Shown: piece after piece, positions 33,775 to 42,849 of the stretch
Position numbering within the stretch: position 1 is the stretch's first letter
Layout: each line of letters begins with the position of its first letter
Assembly: GCF_031127905.1 (NCBI RefSeq)
Contig: NZ_JARXIC010000010.1
Location: 1 to 64,000 of the forward strand
Source: Thalassobacterium sedimentorum
GTDB lineage: Bacteria; Verrucomicrobiota; Verrucomicrobiia; Opitutales; Coraliomargaritaceae
Length of the DNA stretch: 64,000 nucleotides
Direction: 5' to 3'
Program-made: the position numbers and the translations under genes
Notes under the pieces: model-generated
Database searches by the model: none
Told to the model about the DNA's origin: nothing
What the model saw: only the letters and a program-made list of their open reading frames with translations

Positions 33775-36375
33775 CTACATTGCGTCCAAATCCACCATGA
33801 TTTCGCGCGGGCTGGAACCGTTTTCAGGTCCCACAATACCACGTTCTTCCAGCTCTTCCATAAGGCGAGCAGCACGATTATAACCGATGCGCAAGCGTCG
33901 CTGCAACATAGAGGTGGAGGCGCGCTTAGTGCTTCGAAGCACGTCGATAGCGTCGGGCAAGAGCTCGTCGCCGTCAGTAGGACCACCATCATCACTACTG
34001 CCAGCATCGTCGCCACCGGCATCGATTTGCTTCTGCACATCTTCTGCAAATTGCGGCGGATCATTTTTCTCCTTAAGGAAGTCAACGATCGCATTGATCT
34101 CATCATCCGAAACAAAGGCCCCCTGCGCCCGCACCAGATTCGAAGTGCCCGGAGGAATGAAGAGCATGTCCCCCTTACCAATGAGCGCCTCAGCGCCTCC
34201 GCCATCGAGAATGGTACGACTATCAATTTTAGAGGCCACCTTGAAAGAGATACGGCTCGGTAAATTCGCCTTAATCACACCGGTAATCACGTTCACTGAC
34301 GGACGCTGTGTCGCCAAAATCAGATGAATTCCGGCCGCACGCGCAAGCTGCGCAATACGAGCAATGCATGTTTCAATGTCGGCAGGCGCGACCATCATCA
34401 AGTCAGCCAGCTCATCAATCACGCAGACAATATAAGGCAGCTTCTTGCGAGGTATTTCAAAAGCGTCATCATCCCGTGGCACTTCCATGCTTTGCAAGGC
34501 AGCACGCTCTTCCGGACTCATCTCAGCATCCATCGCCTCAGCCTTAGCCTGCTCTTCTTTATCCTTGGCGATCTTAGCATTGAATCCAGCGATATTACGC
34601 ACATTGGTCTTGGCGAAAATTTGATAACGGTGCTCCATTTCCGCAATCAGCCATTTAAGCGCACCGGGCACTTTCTTCGCCTCAGTCACCACGGGGATCA
34701 ACATGTGGGGCAGTGCGTTATACATCTGCATTTCCACCACCTTGGGATCGACCATGATAAAGCGTAGATCTTCAGGGCCGGAGTGATAGAGCAGCGATGC
34801 GATAATCGCATTAATACACACGGTCTTACCGGATCCAGTAGAACCGGCAATCAGCACGTGGGGCATTTTGGTCAGGTCAGTGACCATGGGCTTCCCAGTC
34901 ACGTCCTTGCCCAGCACAATTGGAATCTCCGCATTGGCCTCTGCCCATGCCTTAGACTCCACGATATCGCGCATGCAAACCGCCAGCGAGATTTTATTAG
35001 GCACCTCGATTCCAACGGTCCCCTTACCGGGGACAGGTGCAAGAATACGTACGGACATCGCTTTCAAACCAAGAGCGATGTTTTTATCTAGATTTACGAT
35101 TTTCTCGACACGCACACCTGGCGCTGGAGTCACCTCGTAGCGCGTAATCACAGGGCCAGTATGAATTTCCCCGGGGATAACTTTGACACTAAACTCCTCC
35201 AACGTACGCACGAGCGCATTCATCGTCCCCGCATGATCTTCAGGAGCGATGCTACTGACATCAGGTGCCTCAGACAAGAGGTTTAGCGGCGGAAACACAT
35301 AGTCCCCACGACGCTCGGGAATACTAGCAACCGCTTTTTCGGTTTTCTCACCAGAAATGATCTTAATCGTGGCCGGATCCAAAGCTGGTTTTTTCAGCTC
35401 GGGTTCCAGCTTCGACTCGGGTGCTTTCGGAGGGATTGACTTCTTGGGAGCGGGAGCACTTGCCACAACCGAGCTCTCACGCCCCTTGCTCCCGACATTT
35501 GCAACTGGCAATGGAGTCGGCGCACCACTCAACAATGACGGTCTACGACCATCATCTGGAAAATCCTCAGCTTCGTCCTCAGTCGGCACTTCAACTTCCT
35601 TGGGCACTGCCTTGGATTTCTTAGCTGCCTTAGATTCTTTATCCTTTTTCGCATTGGCACGCTCCTCTTTAGCCTGAGCCTTAGCGAGCGCCGCCTCCTG
35701 CTTAGCTAATCGCTTAGCCTCGAGTATCTCTGCCTTACGCGCTTGGCGTGCACTTTTAGACTCCGCACGTTGCTCTAGAAACTCACGGTAAGCATTTTGC
35801 AAATAATCAAGAAAACGCCCAAAATTATCCGTAAAAACTAGAATAGAACCAATCACGAGCCCCATAAATAAGATCAGAAATGCACCGAACGGCCCGAGAT
35901 ATGGCTCCAGAGCAACTGGCCCCAAGAATTCACCAACCACACCACCAAATCCATTGGAGAGCTGGCTTTCAAACAAACTTCCGTCCACCGCAGCCATCGG
36001 CCGCATCATAGCCATTAGACCTGAGGCACAACAAACAGCGATCGGCGAGACGATCGCCGTCAAGCGGCGTTTGCCATGCTCCTGCTGCAATAGCATACGC
36101 ACACTGAACCATATCAAAAACAGAGGCACCAAAAACACTGCGACACCTAAGAAATGAAAGCCAAAAAAGCCGACATAACTGCCAAAATACCCCACTAGAT
36201 TAGGGTCAGTGGGATTTGTGGCATTGTACTGCTCAGTATTGTAATCAAAGACCGACACTGCAACGAGTGCAGCGATAGTAAAAAACAGCAGGGCCCCGAC
36301 TGGGCGCGAGCTAGCTTTACGTGGTTGAGAGACCACTTTCTTCTTTGCGACTTTTTTCTTTGCTTTGCGTGCCAT
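33775..36375 (-). CDS. ftsK: DNA translocase FtsK
   Basis: Cell-division DNA pump of 866 residues that clears chromosome dimers from the septum. The N-terminus has about four membrane helices after a basic start (MARKAKKKVAKKK). A low-complexity Lys/Ala/Glu linker (about 205-330) precedes the motor, whose Walker A is IAGSTGSGKTVC (about 504-515) and Walker B ICVIDELADLM. The C-terminal gamma winged helix (about 805-866, STSMLQRRLRIGYNRAARLME) is complete and reads KOPS/activates XerD in E. coli. Length is shorter than E. coli FtsK (1329) and typical of SpoIIIE-sized proteins. Confidence 0.96.
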   Translation of the reverse strand: MARKAKKKVAKKKVVSQPRKASSRPVGALLFFTIAALVAVSVFDYNTEQYNATNPTDPNLVGYFGSYVGFFGFHFLGVAVFLVPLFLIWFSVRMLLQQEHGKRRLTAIVSPIAVCCASGLMAMMRPMAAVDGSLFESQLSNGFGGVVGEFLGPVALEPYLGPFGAFLILFMGLVIGSILVFTDNFGRFLDYLQNAYREFLEQRAESKSARQARKAEILEAKRLAKQEAALAKAQAKEERANAKKDKESKAAKKSKAVPKEVEVPTEDEAEDFPDDGRRPSLLSGAPTPLPVANVGSKGRESSVVASAPAPKKSIPPKAPESKLEPELKKPALDPATIKIISGEKTEKAVASIPERRGDYVFPPLNLLSEAPDVSSIAPEDHAGTMNALVRTLEEFSVKVIPGEIHTGPVITRYEVTPAPGVRVEKIVNLDKNIALGLKAMSVRILAPVPGKGTVGIEVPNKISLAVCMRDIVESKAWAEANAEIPIVLGKDVTGKPMVTDLTKMPHVLIAGSTGSGKTVCINAIIASLLYHSGPEDLRFIMVDPKVVEMQMYNALPHMLIPVVTEAKKVPGALKWLIAEMEHRYQIFAKTNVRNIAGFNAKIAKDKEEQAKAEAMDAEMSPEERAALQSMEVPRDDDAFEIPRKKLPYIVCVIDELADLMMVAPADIETCIARIAQLARAAGIHLILATQRPSVNVITGVIKANLPSRISFKVASKIDSRTILDGGGAEALIGKGDMLFIPPGTSNLVRAQGAFVSDDEINAIVDFLKEKNDPPQFAEDVQKQIDAGGDDAGSSDDGGPTDGDELLPDAIDVLRSTKRASTSMLQRRLRIGYNRAARLMEELEERGIVGPENGSSPREIMVDLDAM

Positions 36376-36465
36376 GTAAAGGTGGGGAAATTAAACGCGG
36401 ATGCGCGAATAACAAGGTTCGATTGAGTATCGCATTTCTTAGAAAATCCAGCAAGAAACAGAAGA

Positions 36466-37413
36466 ATGGAATTACTAACATTTAATCCGCTCTATATGGA
36501 ACGCGTGTGGGGAGGCCGCGGCTTGGCAGCTAAGCTCGGTCGCAGCCTCCCAGATAACAAAATAATCGGCGAAAGCTGGGAACTGGTTGACAGAGAGGAA
36601 GCTCAGTCAGTTGTGGCCAAGGGCTCACATGCTGGAAAAACAATTCGCCAGCTGTTGGAACGCTCCGCAGAAGACATTCTCGGCCCCGGACGAGATGGTT
36701 CAAAGCCCTTTCCCATTCTAATAAAATGGCTAGACTGCCAAGACCGCCTCTCACTTCAGGTGCATCCGCCCGCTCAAATTGCGCCTGAACTTGGCGGCGA
36801 ACCAAAAACTGAAAACTGGTATATCGCAGAGTGCGACGAAGGTGCGTCACTAATCGTCGGCTTAAAGAACGGCGTCAACCGGGAACAATTCACTCAGGCA
36901 CTGGCCGACAATCAAGCTGAGGACTGCGTCCATCGCTTCCCAGTCAAAGCAGGAGATTCCATTCTAGTCGAAAGCGGCCGCATGCATGCGATCGATGCCG
37001 GCAACCTGATCCTCGAGATTCAGCAAAACTCCGATACCACCTACCGCGTCTACGACTGGGGCCGCGTCGGTCTAGATGGCAGGCCCCGCCAACTGCACAT
37101 CGAAGAATCCCTGAAATCGATTGATTTCGAAGACTATGAGCCAGAAGCACTAACCATCGTGCCAGGGACACAGGTGCTCGCTGATTGCAAGGAATTCCGC
37201 ATTCGCAAATTTGAGCTTGCTGCAAACCTCCCTCCCCTCGAACTAGCTGCCAATGAAGGCGCACGCCTCATCCATGTCGTATCCGGCCAATTAAAGGATC
37301 AACAGAGCGGTACCACACTTAAAAAGGGCAGCAACTACCTGCAGCCCTACGTAACGGGAGTCAGCTTGAGCGCTGAAGAGCCAGCAACGGTGCTCGTGAC
37401 AGACCGATTCTAA
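36466..37413 (+). CDS. manA: Class I mannose-6-phosphate isomerase
   Basis: Zinc enzyme of 315 residues that interconverts mannose-6-phosphate and fructose-6-phosphate, feeding GDP-mannose or central metabolism. The N-terminal motif FNPLYMERVWGGRGLA is typical of the short bacterial class I type. Zinc ligands are visible as Q98 and H100 in LSLQVHPP, E116 in KTENWY, and the histidine in SGRMHAIDAG (about 172). It is divergent from ftsK and alone in its transcription unit, ending at the hairpin at 37509-37540. Confidence 0.93.
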   Translation: MELLTFNPLYMERVWGGRGLAAKLGRSLPDNKIIGESWELVDREEAQSVVAKGSHAGKTIRQLLERSAEDILGPGRDGSKPFPILIKWLDCQDRLSLQVHPPAQIAPELGGEPKTENWYIAECDEGASLIVGLKNGVNREQFTQALADNQAEDCVHRFPVKAGDSILVESGRMHAIDAGNLILEIQQNSDTTYRVYDWGRVGLDGRPRQLHIEESLKSIDFEDYEPEALTIVPGTQVLADCKEFRIRKFELAANLPPLELAANEGARLIHVVSGQLKDQQSGTTLKKGSNYLQPYVTGVSLSAEEPATVLVTDRF

Positions 37414-37508
37414 GGGCTACGTAAAGTCGTCGCTGCCGATAAACCACAGCCAGCGTCAGCCTGGCCCCCACACGCTCCGATTCGAAGACTCAGCCCCCCC
37501 TTATAAAG

Positions 37509-37540
37509 AAGCGCCTCACCGAGCATTCGGAGAGGCGCTT
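37509..37540. terminator. Terminator between convergent manA and slyD
   Basis: Stem AAGCGCCTC / GAGGCGCTT with an A-A mismatch leading to a second short stem CCGA / TCGG around GCAT. Short T runs flank it on both strands, so it can serve both convergent genes. Confidence 0.8.
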
Positions 37541-37564
37541 TCATACAAAAACTAAGCGACGAGA

Positions 37565-38128
37565 CTAGTGCGAGCAGCCACAGCCACCACCTGGCTCTTC
37601 TTTGTCATCGTTGCAGCATTCGCCTTCGCCGCCACCACCGCCACTACCGCCACAGCAACCGCCGCCTTGGTGAATGTGACCATGTGCCAACTCTTCTTCA
37701 GTGGCCTCGCGCACGTCTTGCACAGTCACATTGAAGTTGAGGTGCTTGCCCGCGAGTGGGTGATTGCCATCAACAGTGACATCGTCCTCCTCAACTTTAA
37801 CGACACGAACAGAAACTGGGCCCTGATCAGTGCTAGCCTGAAATTGCATGCCGACTTCCAGCGATTCAACGCCTTGAAAACGATCGCGAGGCACCACTTG
37901 CTCCAGTGCAGGATTGGGCGCACCATAACCGTCCTCTGGAGCGACACGCACCTCAACAGTATCGCCAGCAGCCTTCCCCACTAGCGCGGACTCAAGGCCT
38001 GGAATGATATTTTTATGCCCATGTAAATACGTCAGCGGTTGCCCTGGCTGAGATTGATCGAGTAATGTTCCTTCGTCGTCCTTAAGCGCGTAGTCCATAG
38101 CGACGACTGTTCCTTCTGCAATTTGCAT
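37565..38128 (-). CDS. slyD: SlyD-like FKBP-type peptidyl-prolyl isomerase with metal-binding tail
   Basis: Cytoplasmic proline isomerase and chaperone of 187 residues. The FKBP domain (1-65 and 125-145: VAMDYALKDDEGTLLDQS, PLTYLHGHKNIIPGLE) is interrupted by the IF chaperone insertion (about 70-125), the SlyD layout. From 148 the tail is Gly/Cys/His-rich, with HGHIHQ, GGCCGG, ECC and a final GCGCSH; such a tail binds nickel and other soft metals in E. coli SlyD. This suggests a role in metalloenzyme maturation; no hydrogenase or urease genes are nearby. Start ATG 38128. Confidence 0.92.
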   Translation of the reverse strand: MQIAEGTVVAMDYALKDDEGTLLDQSQPGQPLTYLHGHKNIIPGLESALVGKAAGDTVEVRVAPEDGYGAPNPALEQVVPRDRFQGVESLEVGMQFQASTDQGPVSVRVVKVEEDDVTVDGNHPLAGKHLNFNVTVQDVREATEEELAHGHIHQGGGCCGGSGGGGGEGECCNDDKEEPGGGCGCSH

Positions 38129-38301
38129 AATGTTTGGTATTGGTGTTTCTAATTAATAAAGAACCAGCACAGGTAACAGAAAGCGCCGTGGGGTCAAAAA
38201 CGAAAGCGATTTATTTGAAACAGGATGCAGCATCTAGCGAACTCACTTGACGCCTAGTGCAAAAAAAAGGTTCCTTGGGGAAATTAACCACAGTCCGGCA
38301 C

Positions 38302-41091
38302 ATGCCTATTCAAGATAATCCGCTCTTCCGACGCCTCCATCAACACGCTCAAAAGCGGCTCGTTTTCGACCCTGGCGTCTCACGCAGCCAACAGCTTCCC
38401 GCCTATAAGCGCTACATGGAACTAGAAAATGTGATGCTGGAACGCATGCATCACAAGGGCGAATCCGGGCGTAAGGTGTGCCAAGCCAGAGCAGCCATGA
38501 TTGACGTGATCATTGAAAACTTATTTTTGGCCGCACTCGATTTGTATGCAACTGAACACGGGCCGCTGCCATGCAAAATGGCCATTCTAGCGACTGGGGG
38601 CTATGGCCGCCGTGAACTAAACCCACATAGCGACATCGACATCATGTTTCTCTACCCACTCAAAGCTGGCGGTAAAGAATATGAAAAATTCCAGGAAGTC
38701 GTGACTGAAGGAATTCTCTATCCGCTCTGGGACCTCGGCCTCAAAGTAGGACACGCCTCTCGCAACGCCAAAGAAGTGATCGAAGAGTGCCGTAAAGAAG
38801 TACAGTCAAAAAATGCAATTTTAGAGTCGCGCGTCATATGTGGCTCAGAACCACTCTACAAGAGCATGCGCAGCCGGTTCGATGATTTTGTAAAAAAGGA
38901 AAATTCAAAGATCTACATCCAACAGCGGCTCGAAGACGAACTCGAGCGTCATGCCAAATCAGGCAACACCATCTACCTGCAAGAGCCCGATATCAAAAAC
39001 GGCGTTGGAGGCCTGCGAGACTATCAAAATATTCTATGGATGGCACACATCAAATATGGATTTCGCTCCTTTCGCGAACTCGTCAAAGCGAAACTGCTAC
39101 GCGATGATGAACGCAAGACAATGGTTGCCTCTTATGACTTTTTACTACGCACACGTACCGAGCTCCATCTACAAAACCGGCGCCCGACCGATAAATTAGA
39201 TCTCGAGCAGCAACCCAACATCGCTGCCCAGCTCAACTATCCGCAAAAAGACATCTTTGCGCGCGTCGAGTCATTCATGAAGGACTATTACATGGCAGCA
39301 CGCACCATTTATCAAACCAGCGAAATGCTAAAAGAGCGCATGGCCCTCGAAGCTGCCACCGGCGACAAAGGGCGCATCAGCTTTCGCGAGGCCTTACGTG
39401 CACACCAACACCTGCCTATCAAAAAAGTGGAAGGCTTCCAATTACACGAAAAAGTTCTTTCTGCCGACAATCCGAATGTTTTCAAGGAAGACCCCGTTCG
39501 CCTAATACGTATCTTTCGCCTCTCACAACAGTTCGGCGCCCGCTTGGACTCAGATCTACGCTACCTAATCACACGCTCGATCCCTCTGCTTGATCACTCC
39601 ATTATTAACAACCCTTCTGCAGCAAAAAGTTTTTGCGCCATCTTACGCAGCCCTGGTGAAGTTTATCCCATTCTAATGCAAATGCATGAAATGGGCGTAC
39701 TCGGCCGCTACCTACCGGAATTTGGTGAACTCACCTGCATGGTGCAACATGAGTATTACCATCGCTACACCGCCGACGCACACGTACTGCGCACCATACG
39801 TCATCTCGATCGCGTATTTAGTAAGCACGACGAAGAATACACGCGCTACGAAAAAGAATTACGTAAAAATGACGACCCACTACTACTCTACTTAATACTG
39901 TTGCTACATGATATTGGAAAAGCCGAAGGCGTTAAAAACCACGACGTAAACGGGGTACGCATCGCACAACCAATCCTCACAAGATTCGACATAGGGCAGG
40001 AGCAACAGGAACAAATTCTATTTATTATACGTAATCACTTAGAAATGGCACGATTCTGGCAACGCTTTGACCTAGACGATCCCAAAACAGCGGCCTCCTT
40101 CGCAGAATTCATCGAAGACCCGCAAAAACTCAGATTCTTATATGTACATACCTACTGCGATGCACGTGGCACTGCCCCTACCTTGTGGAACAGCTACAAA
40201 GACGCGATGCACCGCACCCTGTACGTTCGGACCCTTGAGCAGTTTGAAGACGATGCGATAATCGAACAAAAGCGAAAAGACCAAATCACCATGCTACACA
40301 ACCAACTACTCCAAAAGAACATTGAGGGTATTTCAGAGGAAGAGATTGAAGCTCACTTCAACTTACTTCCAGAGCGCTATTTTATCAACACACACCAAGA
40401 TGACATCGAACTGCACCTACGCATGGTCAACCGACTGCTCAACCAGATACAGTCAGCAGAATCGATGGCGACCTTAGCTCCAATCATCGACTGGCACGAC
40501 GACATAGACCTCAGCATGTCCGTAATCGACGTCGTCACCTGGGACCGGGCGGGCCTTTTCTACAAACTCGCAGGCGCACTCACACTTGCAGGCGTCAATA
40601 TCGTCAGCACTAAAGCCATCACACGCAAAGACCACATCACAATCGATACATTCTATGTAATGGACCCCGACGGCGGGGTCGTCTCCAACAAGAAAGCGCG
40701 CGGGATATTTGAACAGCGCCTGCATGAAGCTTTGATCGAAGAGAAAGAACTCATGCCAGCCATCAACGAGCGTGAGGCTCAGATCCTGGCAAAGACTAAA
40801 ACCAAAGACATGCTTCCAGCCCCCTTCCCGCCAAGTGTGGATGTCTATCACGAACTCTCGCTCAAACAAACGATCATTGAAGTGCAGGCAAGCGACCGTA
40901 TCGGCCTACTCTATCAACTCTCCCGCCTGATCACCAAGAAAGGCTTCGACATCAGTTTTGCACGCATCGCCACCGAACGTGGCGTGGCAATGGATACTTT
41001 TTACATCAAAAATGAGAAGCCAGCTGAAGACAGCAATACCACCGCGCTACTAGAACTGCGTGAAGAGCTGGACAAAATAGTGAAAGAATAG
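38302..41091 (+). CDS. glnD: PII uridylyltransferase / uridylyl-removing enzyme
   Basis: Bifunctional nitrogen sensor of about 929 residues that uridylylates PII proteins when glutamine is low and removes UMP when it is high. The nucleotidyltransferase motif GGYGRRELNPHSDIDIMFL is near residues 99-117 from ATG 38302, the HD domain has LLLHDIGKAEG at about 533-543, and two ACT domains close the protein (about 740-815 and 853-929; YHELSLKQTIIEVQASDRIGLL). An in-frame GTG at 38257 would add 15 residues; ATG 38302 (MPIQDNPLFRRLHQHAQ) is preferred because the extra part looks unconserved. Only 13 nt separate its stop from the next gene. Confidence 0.93.
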   Translation: MPIQDNPLFRRLHQHAQKRLVFDPGVSRSQQLPAYKRYMELENVMLERMHHKGESGRKVCQARAAMIDVIIENLFLAALDLYATEHGPLPCKMAILATGGYGRRELNPHSDIDIMFLYPLKAGGKEYEKFQEVVTEGILYPLWDLGLKVGHASRNAKEVIEECRKEVQSKNAILESRVICGSEPLYKSMRSRFDDFVKKENSKIYIQQRLEDELERHAKSGNTIYLQEPDIKNGVGGLRDYQNILWMAHIKYGFRSFRELVKAKLLRDDERKTMVASYDFLLRTRTELHLQNRRPTDKLDLEQQPNIAAQLNYPQKDIFARVESFMKDYYMAARTIYQTSEMLKERMALEAATGDKGRISFREALRAHQHLPIKKVEGFQLHEKVLSADNPNVFKEDPVRLIRIFRLSQQFGARLDSDLRYLITRSIPLLDHSIINNPSAAKSFCAILRSPGEVYPILMQMHEMGVLGRYLPEFGELTCMVQHEYYHRYTADAHVLRTIRHLDRVFSKHDEEYTRYEKELRKNDDPLLLYLILLLHDIGKAEGVKNHDVNGVRIAQPILTRFDIGQEQQEQILFIIRNHLEMARFWQRFDLDDPKTAASFAEFIEDPQKLRFLYVHTYCDARGTAPTLWNSYKDAMHRTLYVRTLEQFEDDAIIEQKRKDQITMLHNQLLQKNIEGISEEEIEAHFNLLPERYFINTHQDDIELHLRMVNRLLNQIQSAESMATLAPIIDWHDDIDLSMSVIDVVTWDRAGLFYKLAGALTLAGVNIVSTKAITRKDHITIDTFYVMDPDGGVVSNKKARGIFEQRLHEALIEEKELMPAINEREAQILAKTKTKDMLPAPFPPSVDVYHELSLKQTIIEVQASDRIGLLYQLSRLITKKGFDISFARIATERGVAMDTFYIKNEKPAEDSNTTALLELREELDKIVKE

Positions 41092-41104
41092 AGTATTGCC
41101 GTAT

Positions 41105-42802
41105 ATGGACTCCCATCCAAACGAGCAAACTGCGATCGACTCGCTCTATCGCATCAGTAGCCTAGTCTCTGATACTGAAGAGCCGAAGGAGGCGCTGCGC
41201 CTAATTCTCGATGAGATCATCAGCGTACTCAAACCGAGTAGCGCATCGATTTCCCTCATTAATCCCGATACTAAAGGCCTGGAGCTAGAAGCTTCCTATG
41301 GCCTACCAGAGGATTGGAATAATCTAGAATTAGCCTTAGGCCAAGGCATCACTGGTTGGACAGCCTTACACGGTCGTGCCCTGATCGTGGGCGATGTTCG
41401 ACAAGAACCACGCTATATTTCCGTACGTCCCAGCGTTCGCTCTGAAATGGCTGTCCCCATGGAAGACCAAGGGATGGTGATCGGAGTCGTCAATGTGGAC
41501 AGCGAACAAATCAACGCCTTCGACGACTCCGCTCTCAAAATCCTTACCCTGCTAACCAATGAAGCCACCCGGGTAGTCTCACGTCTGTGGATGATCAAGC
41601 AACTGCGGACCAAAGCCAACCAACTGGAATCACTGGTAGATATGAGCCAGCAACTCGTTGGTGAATTAGACCGGGACGAGTTGATGAAGACACTCACTCG
41701 ACAGGCACGCCAACTGATGGACTGCCATAGTAGCGCTCTCTTTCTCCTAGGCGGCGACGGTCGTGAACTGCAACTTCACAGCTTCGTGAATGCAAGCGGT
41801 ATGGTCGACGAAACACTGACTCTGTCGCTCGAAGACAGTGCGCTGGCCGCCTCAATACATCGACGCAAGCAAATTGAAATACATGACCTAGCCTTTACCG
41901 AAGAAAATGATTTCCATCGAATCATCCGGCGTGAAGGCCTCGTTTCCATGCTCGCCTCTCCGATTATTTTCGGCGAAGAGGTCATCGGAGTCATCATCGC
42001 CTACACAGATCAATCCCACCGCTTCAATAATGACGAAAAAAACGTATTCACCACCCTCGCAGGGGTGGGTGCAATTGCCATACAAAATGCACGTCATTAT
42101 TCCCGCATTTTTGCCAGCGAAGAGTCCTTACGCCGCAACGAGAAGCTCACGACCCTCGGTATGCTGGCTGCCGAAATTGCGCATGAAATCCGCAATCCTC
42201 TAACAGTCATAAAGTTACTTTTCGACTCACTCGACTTACAATTCCCCAATGGAGATCCACGTCATACCGACATACAAGTCATCGGAGAAAAGCTCAATCA
42301 ACTGGAAGAGATCGTCGAAAGAGTACTCAGCTTCGGGCGCACGCGCGAGGGCATGCACACCCGTCACGATCTCAGCGGACTCATTAACGACACGCTCAAA
42401 CTAGTACGCCTCAAACTCCACCAACAAAAGATCGACATCCAATTCTCTGCACCCGCCAAAAGAATCTTAGTCGATGTGAACAAAGGTCAAATCTTACAGG
42501 TCATGCTCAATCTGGTGCTCAATGCCACTCAAGCTATGCCTGATGGGGGACGTATAGAGATCCGAGCAGACGCGGACGCAAGCGCAGCGCATCTCACCAT
42601 TGCAGACAATGGCAGCGGCATCCCCGAAGCAATTCAAGCTGACATCTTCGAGTCATTTTTGACTGATCGCCCCGACGGCACGGGGCTAGGTCTATCCATC
42701 AGCAAGCGCATACTACGCGACCATCGTGGCAACATCGAACTCTCGCACTCTTCTCCCGCTGGTAGCACTTTTCATCTCTGGCTACCACTCTCCAAATTAT
42801 AA
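41105..42802 (+). CDS. Soluble sensor histidine kinase with two GAF domains
   Basis: Protein of 565 residues without membrane helices, so a cytoplasmic sensor. GAF domain 1 occupies about 15-170 (MAVPMEDQGMVIGVVNVDSE), GAF 2 about 180-345 (ASPIIFGEEVIGVIIAYTD). The HisKA motif is EIAHEIRNPLTVIK with the phosphorylated histidine at about 361, followed by the ATPase boxes LNLVLNATQAMPDGG (N), IADNGSGIP (G1) and TGLGLSISKRI (G2). The kinase domain is of the NtrB type. The frame can begin at a TTG (41096), but ATG 41105 is better. It is in one unit with glnD, hinting at nitrogen or carbon signalling. No response regulator is adjacent. Confidence 0.88.
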   Translation: MDSHPNEQTAIDSLYRISSLVSDTEEPKEALRLILDEIISVLKPSSASISLINPDTKGLELEASYGLPEDWNNLELALGQGITGWTALHGRALIVGDVRQEPRYISVRPSVRSEMAVPMEDQGMVIGVVNVDSEQINAFDDSALKILTLLTNEATRVVSRLWMIKQLRTKANQLESLVDMSQQLVGELDRDELMKTLTRQARQLMDCHSSALFLLGGDGRELQLHSFVNASGMVDETLTLSLEDSALAASIHRRKQIEIHDLAFTEENDFHRIIRREGLVSMLASPIIFGEEVIGVIIAYTDQSHRFNNDEKNVFTTLAGVGAIAIQNARHYSRIFASEESLRRNEKLTTLGMLAAEIAHEIRNPLTVIKLLFDSLDLQFPNGDPRHTDIQVIGEKLNQLEEIVERVLSFGRTREGMHTRHDLSGLINDTLKLVRLKLHQQKIDIQFSAPAKRILVDVNKGQILQVMLNLVLNATQAMPDGGRIEIRADADASAAHLTIADNGSGIPEAIQADIFESFLTDRPDGTGLGLSISKRILRDHRGNIELSHSSPAGSTFHLWLPLSKL

Positions 42803-42849
42803 TGCAACGACTTCGCCCCAAGGAAGTCCTCACATACATAAAATGCAAC

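Noticed and set aside
33735-34263. Plus-strand open frames within ftsK
   Set aside because: Shadows of the conserved FtsK motor and gamma domains.
36405-36430. GGTTCGATT as a tRNA T-arm
   Set aside because: No acceptor or anticodon stems can be formed around it.
42808-42827. GACTTC/GAAGTC hairpin as terminator of the kinase gene
   Set aside because: Only a 6-bp stem with no T run; too weak to call.
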